DNA from: Sulfurospirillum tamanense
Lineage (GTDB): Bacteria > Campylobacterota > Campylobacteria > Campylobacterales > Campylobacteraceae
DNA: 64,000 nucleotides
NCBI RefSeq assembly: GCF_016937535.1
Contig: NZ_JAFHKK010000008.1
Location: 1-64,000, forward strand
Direction: 5' to 3'
This document shows, piece after piece, positions 63,608 to 64,000 of the stretch. The notes beneath the pieces were generated by a model. That model did not search any database. It was not told the DNA's origin and was given only the letters and a program-made list of their open reading frames with translations. The stretch's first letter is position 1. Every line of letters starts with the position of its first letter. The translations under genes were made by a program, and so were the position numbers.

Positions 63608-64000
63608 ATGCCTATTGCATCCAATATTACAGAACTTATCGGCAAGACCCCACTGCTTAAACTCAACCACGTGAACGACCACGCCACCATCCTTGGTAAG
63701 TGCGAGTTTTTAAATCCTACTCATTCAGTCAAAGACCGCATCGCTTACAGCATGATAAAAGCGGGGATTGATGCGGGGAAAATTGACAAAAACACCAGCA
63801 TCATCGAGCCCACCAGTGGCAACACGGGCATCGGTCTTGCGATGGTGTGCGCCTCTTTGGGCCTCAAACTCACCCTGACCATGCCAAGCTCCATGAGCAT
63901 TGAACGGCGCAAACTCCTCAAAGCCCTTGGCGCGGAACTTGTGCTCACCGAACCCGAATTTGGCATGAAGGGGGCTGTTGATAAAGCCAAAGAGTTGGCT
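63608..64000 (+). CDS. cysK: Cysteine synthase A (5' part, runs off the window)
   Basis: The first 131 codons are present. It makes cysteine from O-acetylserine and sulfide. Motifs: N-terminal [14 protein letters not shown], the PLP lysine K42 in [18 protein letters not shown] (phosphate and substrate loop) and [13 protein letters not shown] after AAAGGACAAACC, 10 bases past the Rrf2 stop. It forms an operon with metY and the regulator. The C-terminal half lies outside the window. Confidence 0.95.
   Translation, partial: MPIASNITELIGKTPLLKLNHVNDHATILGKCEFLNPTHSVKDRIAYSMIKAGIDAGKIDKNTSIIEPTSGNTGIGLAMVCASLGLKLTLTMPSSMSIERRKLLKALGAELVLTEPEFGMKGAVDKAKELA

Overview
The window reads as a chromosomal segment of a Campylobacterota (epsilonproteobacterial) bacterium, most like Sulfurospirillum. 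The evidence is the content and order of genes: flgH/pta/ackA; a murF-hydrolase-ddl-ruvA-fapA/murJ-cysS block; sucCD-oorDABC; monomeric NADP isocitrate dehydrogenase; a DUF2018-ispB-hemA-proS-fxsA-hemC-ubiD run; and hydABCDE with a HydE maturation protein, which I know only from this phylum. No rRNA, tRNA, CRISPR array, prophage or intact insertion sequence was seen. Gene density is high, and many genes overlap by 1 to 8 bases.

Layout. 1-3.7 kb: 5' end of flgH (minus), then pta-ackA (plus). 3.7-9.7 kb: minus-strand envelope and DNA genes (fapA, ruvA, ddl, an orphan YefM/Phd-like gene, an alpha/beta hydrolase, murF). 9.8-19 kb: plus-strand murJ-cysS, then pyrD, M16 peptidase, dapA, a FabL-type enoyl reductase, pgsA, rseP and yggS. 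19-22.7 kb: a diguanylate cyclase with two periplasmic solute-binding domains, an unknown gene and a MarC-family protein. 22.7-30.4 kb: TCA-cycle block on the minus strand (icd; sucC-sucD-oorD-oorA-oorB-oorC). 30.4-35 kb: mltG, a large AsmA-like protein, a HAD phosphatase and a GNAT acetyltransferase. 35-51.3 kb: the hydrogenase island. It holds hypBCDEA, nikR, hypF, hydABCDE (periplasmic uptake [NiFe]-hydrogenase with cytochrome b), and a separate tetR-small-large operon for a cytoplasmic group-2-like [NiFe]-hydrogenase. A decayed IS1595-like transposase gene sits divergent to hypB. 51.4-61.8 kb: a CNNM/CorC protein and a long heme, menaquinone and prenyl operon. 61.9-64 kb: metY, an Rrf2/CymR-like regulator and the start of cysK.

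How it fits together: H2 is oxidised by HydABC in the periplasm and its electrons pass through cytochrome b to menaquinone. The quinone precursors come from the ispB/ubiD operon, and nickel supply and metallocentre assembly from nikR and the hyp genes. Carbon flows through a ferredoxin-linked TCA segment (OorDABC, SucCD, Icd) and the Pta-AckA acetate node.

The most striking signal is not a gene. The 10-bp palindrome TTACATGTAA, often extended to TTTACATGTAAA, occurs 28 times exactly and about 13 more times with one mismatch, where well under one copy is expected by chance. It lies on coding and noncoding DNA and is used in all three reading frames, with stop-avoiding variants where the third frame would end a protein. 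It is missing from the suc/oor and hydABCD blocks. It behaves like a highly iterated palindrome selected or generated at DNA level. Other notable points are a hairpin that occludes the sucC ribosome binding site, a cytoplasmic hydrogenase small subunit with CxxN in place of CxxC at the proximal cluster, and a possible TetR-linked H2 regulatory circuit.
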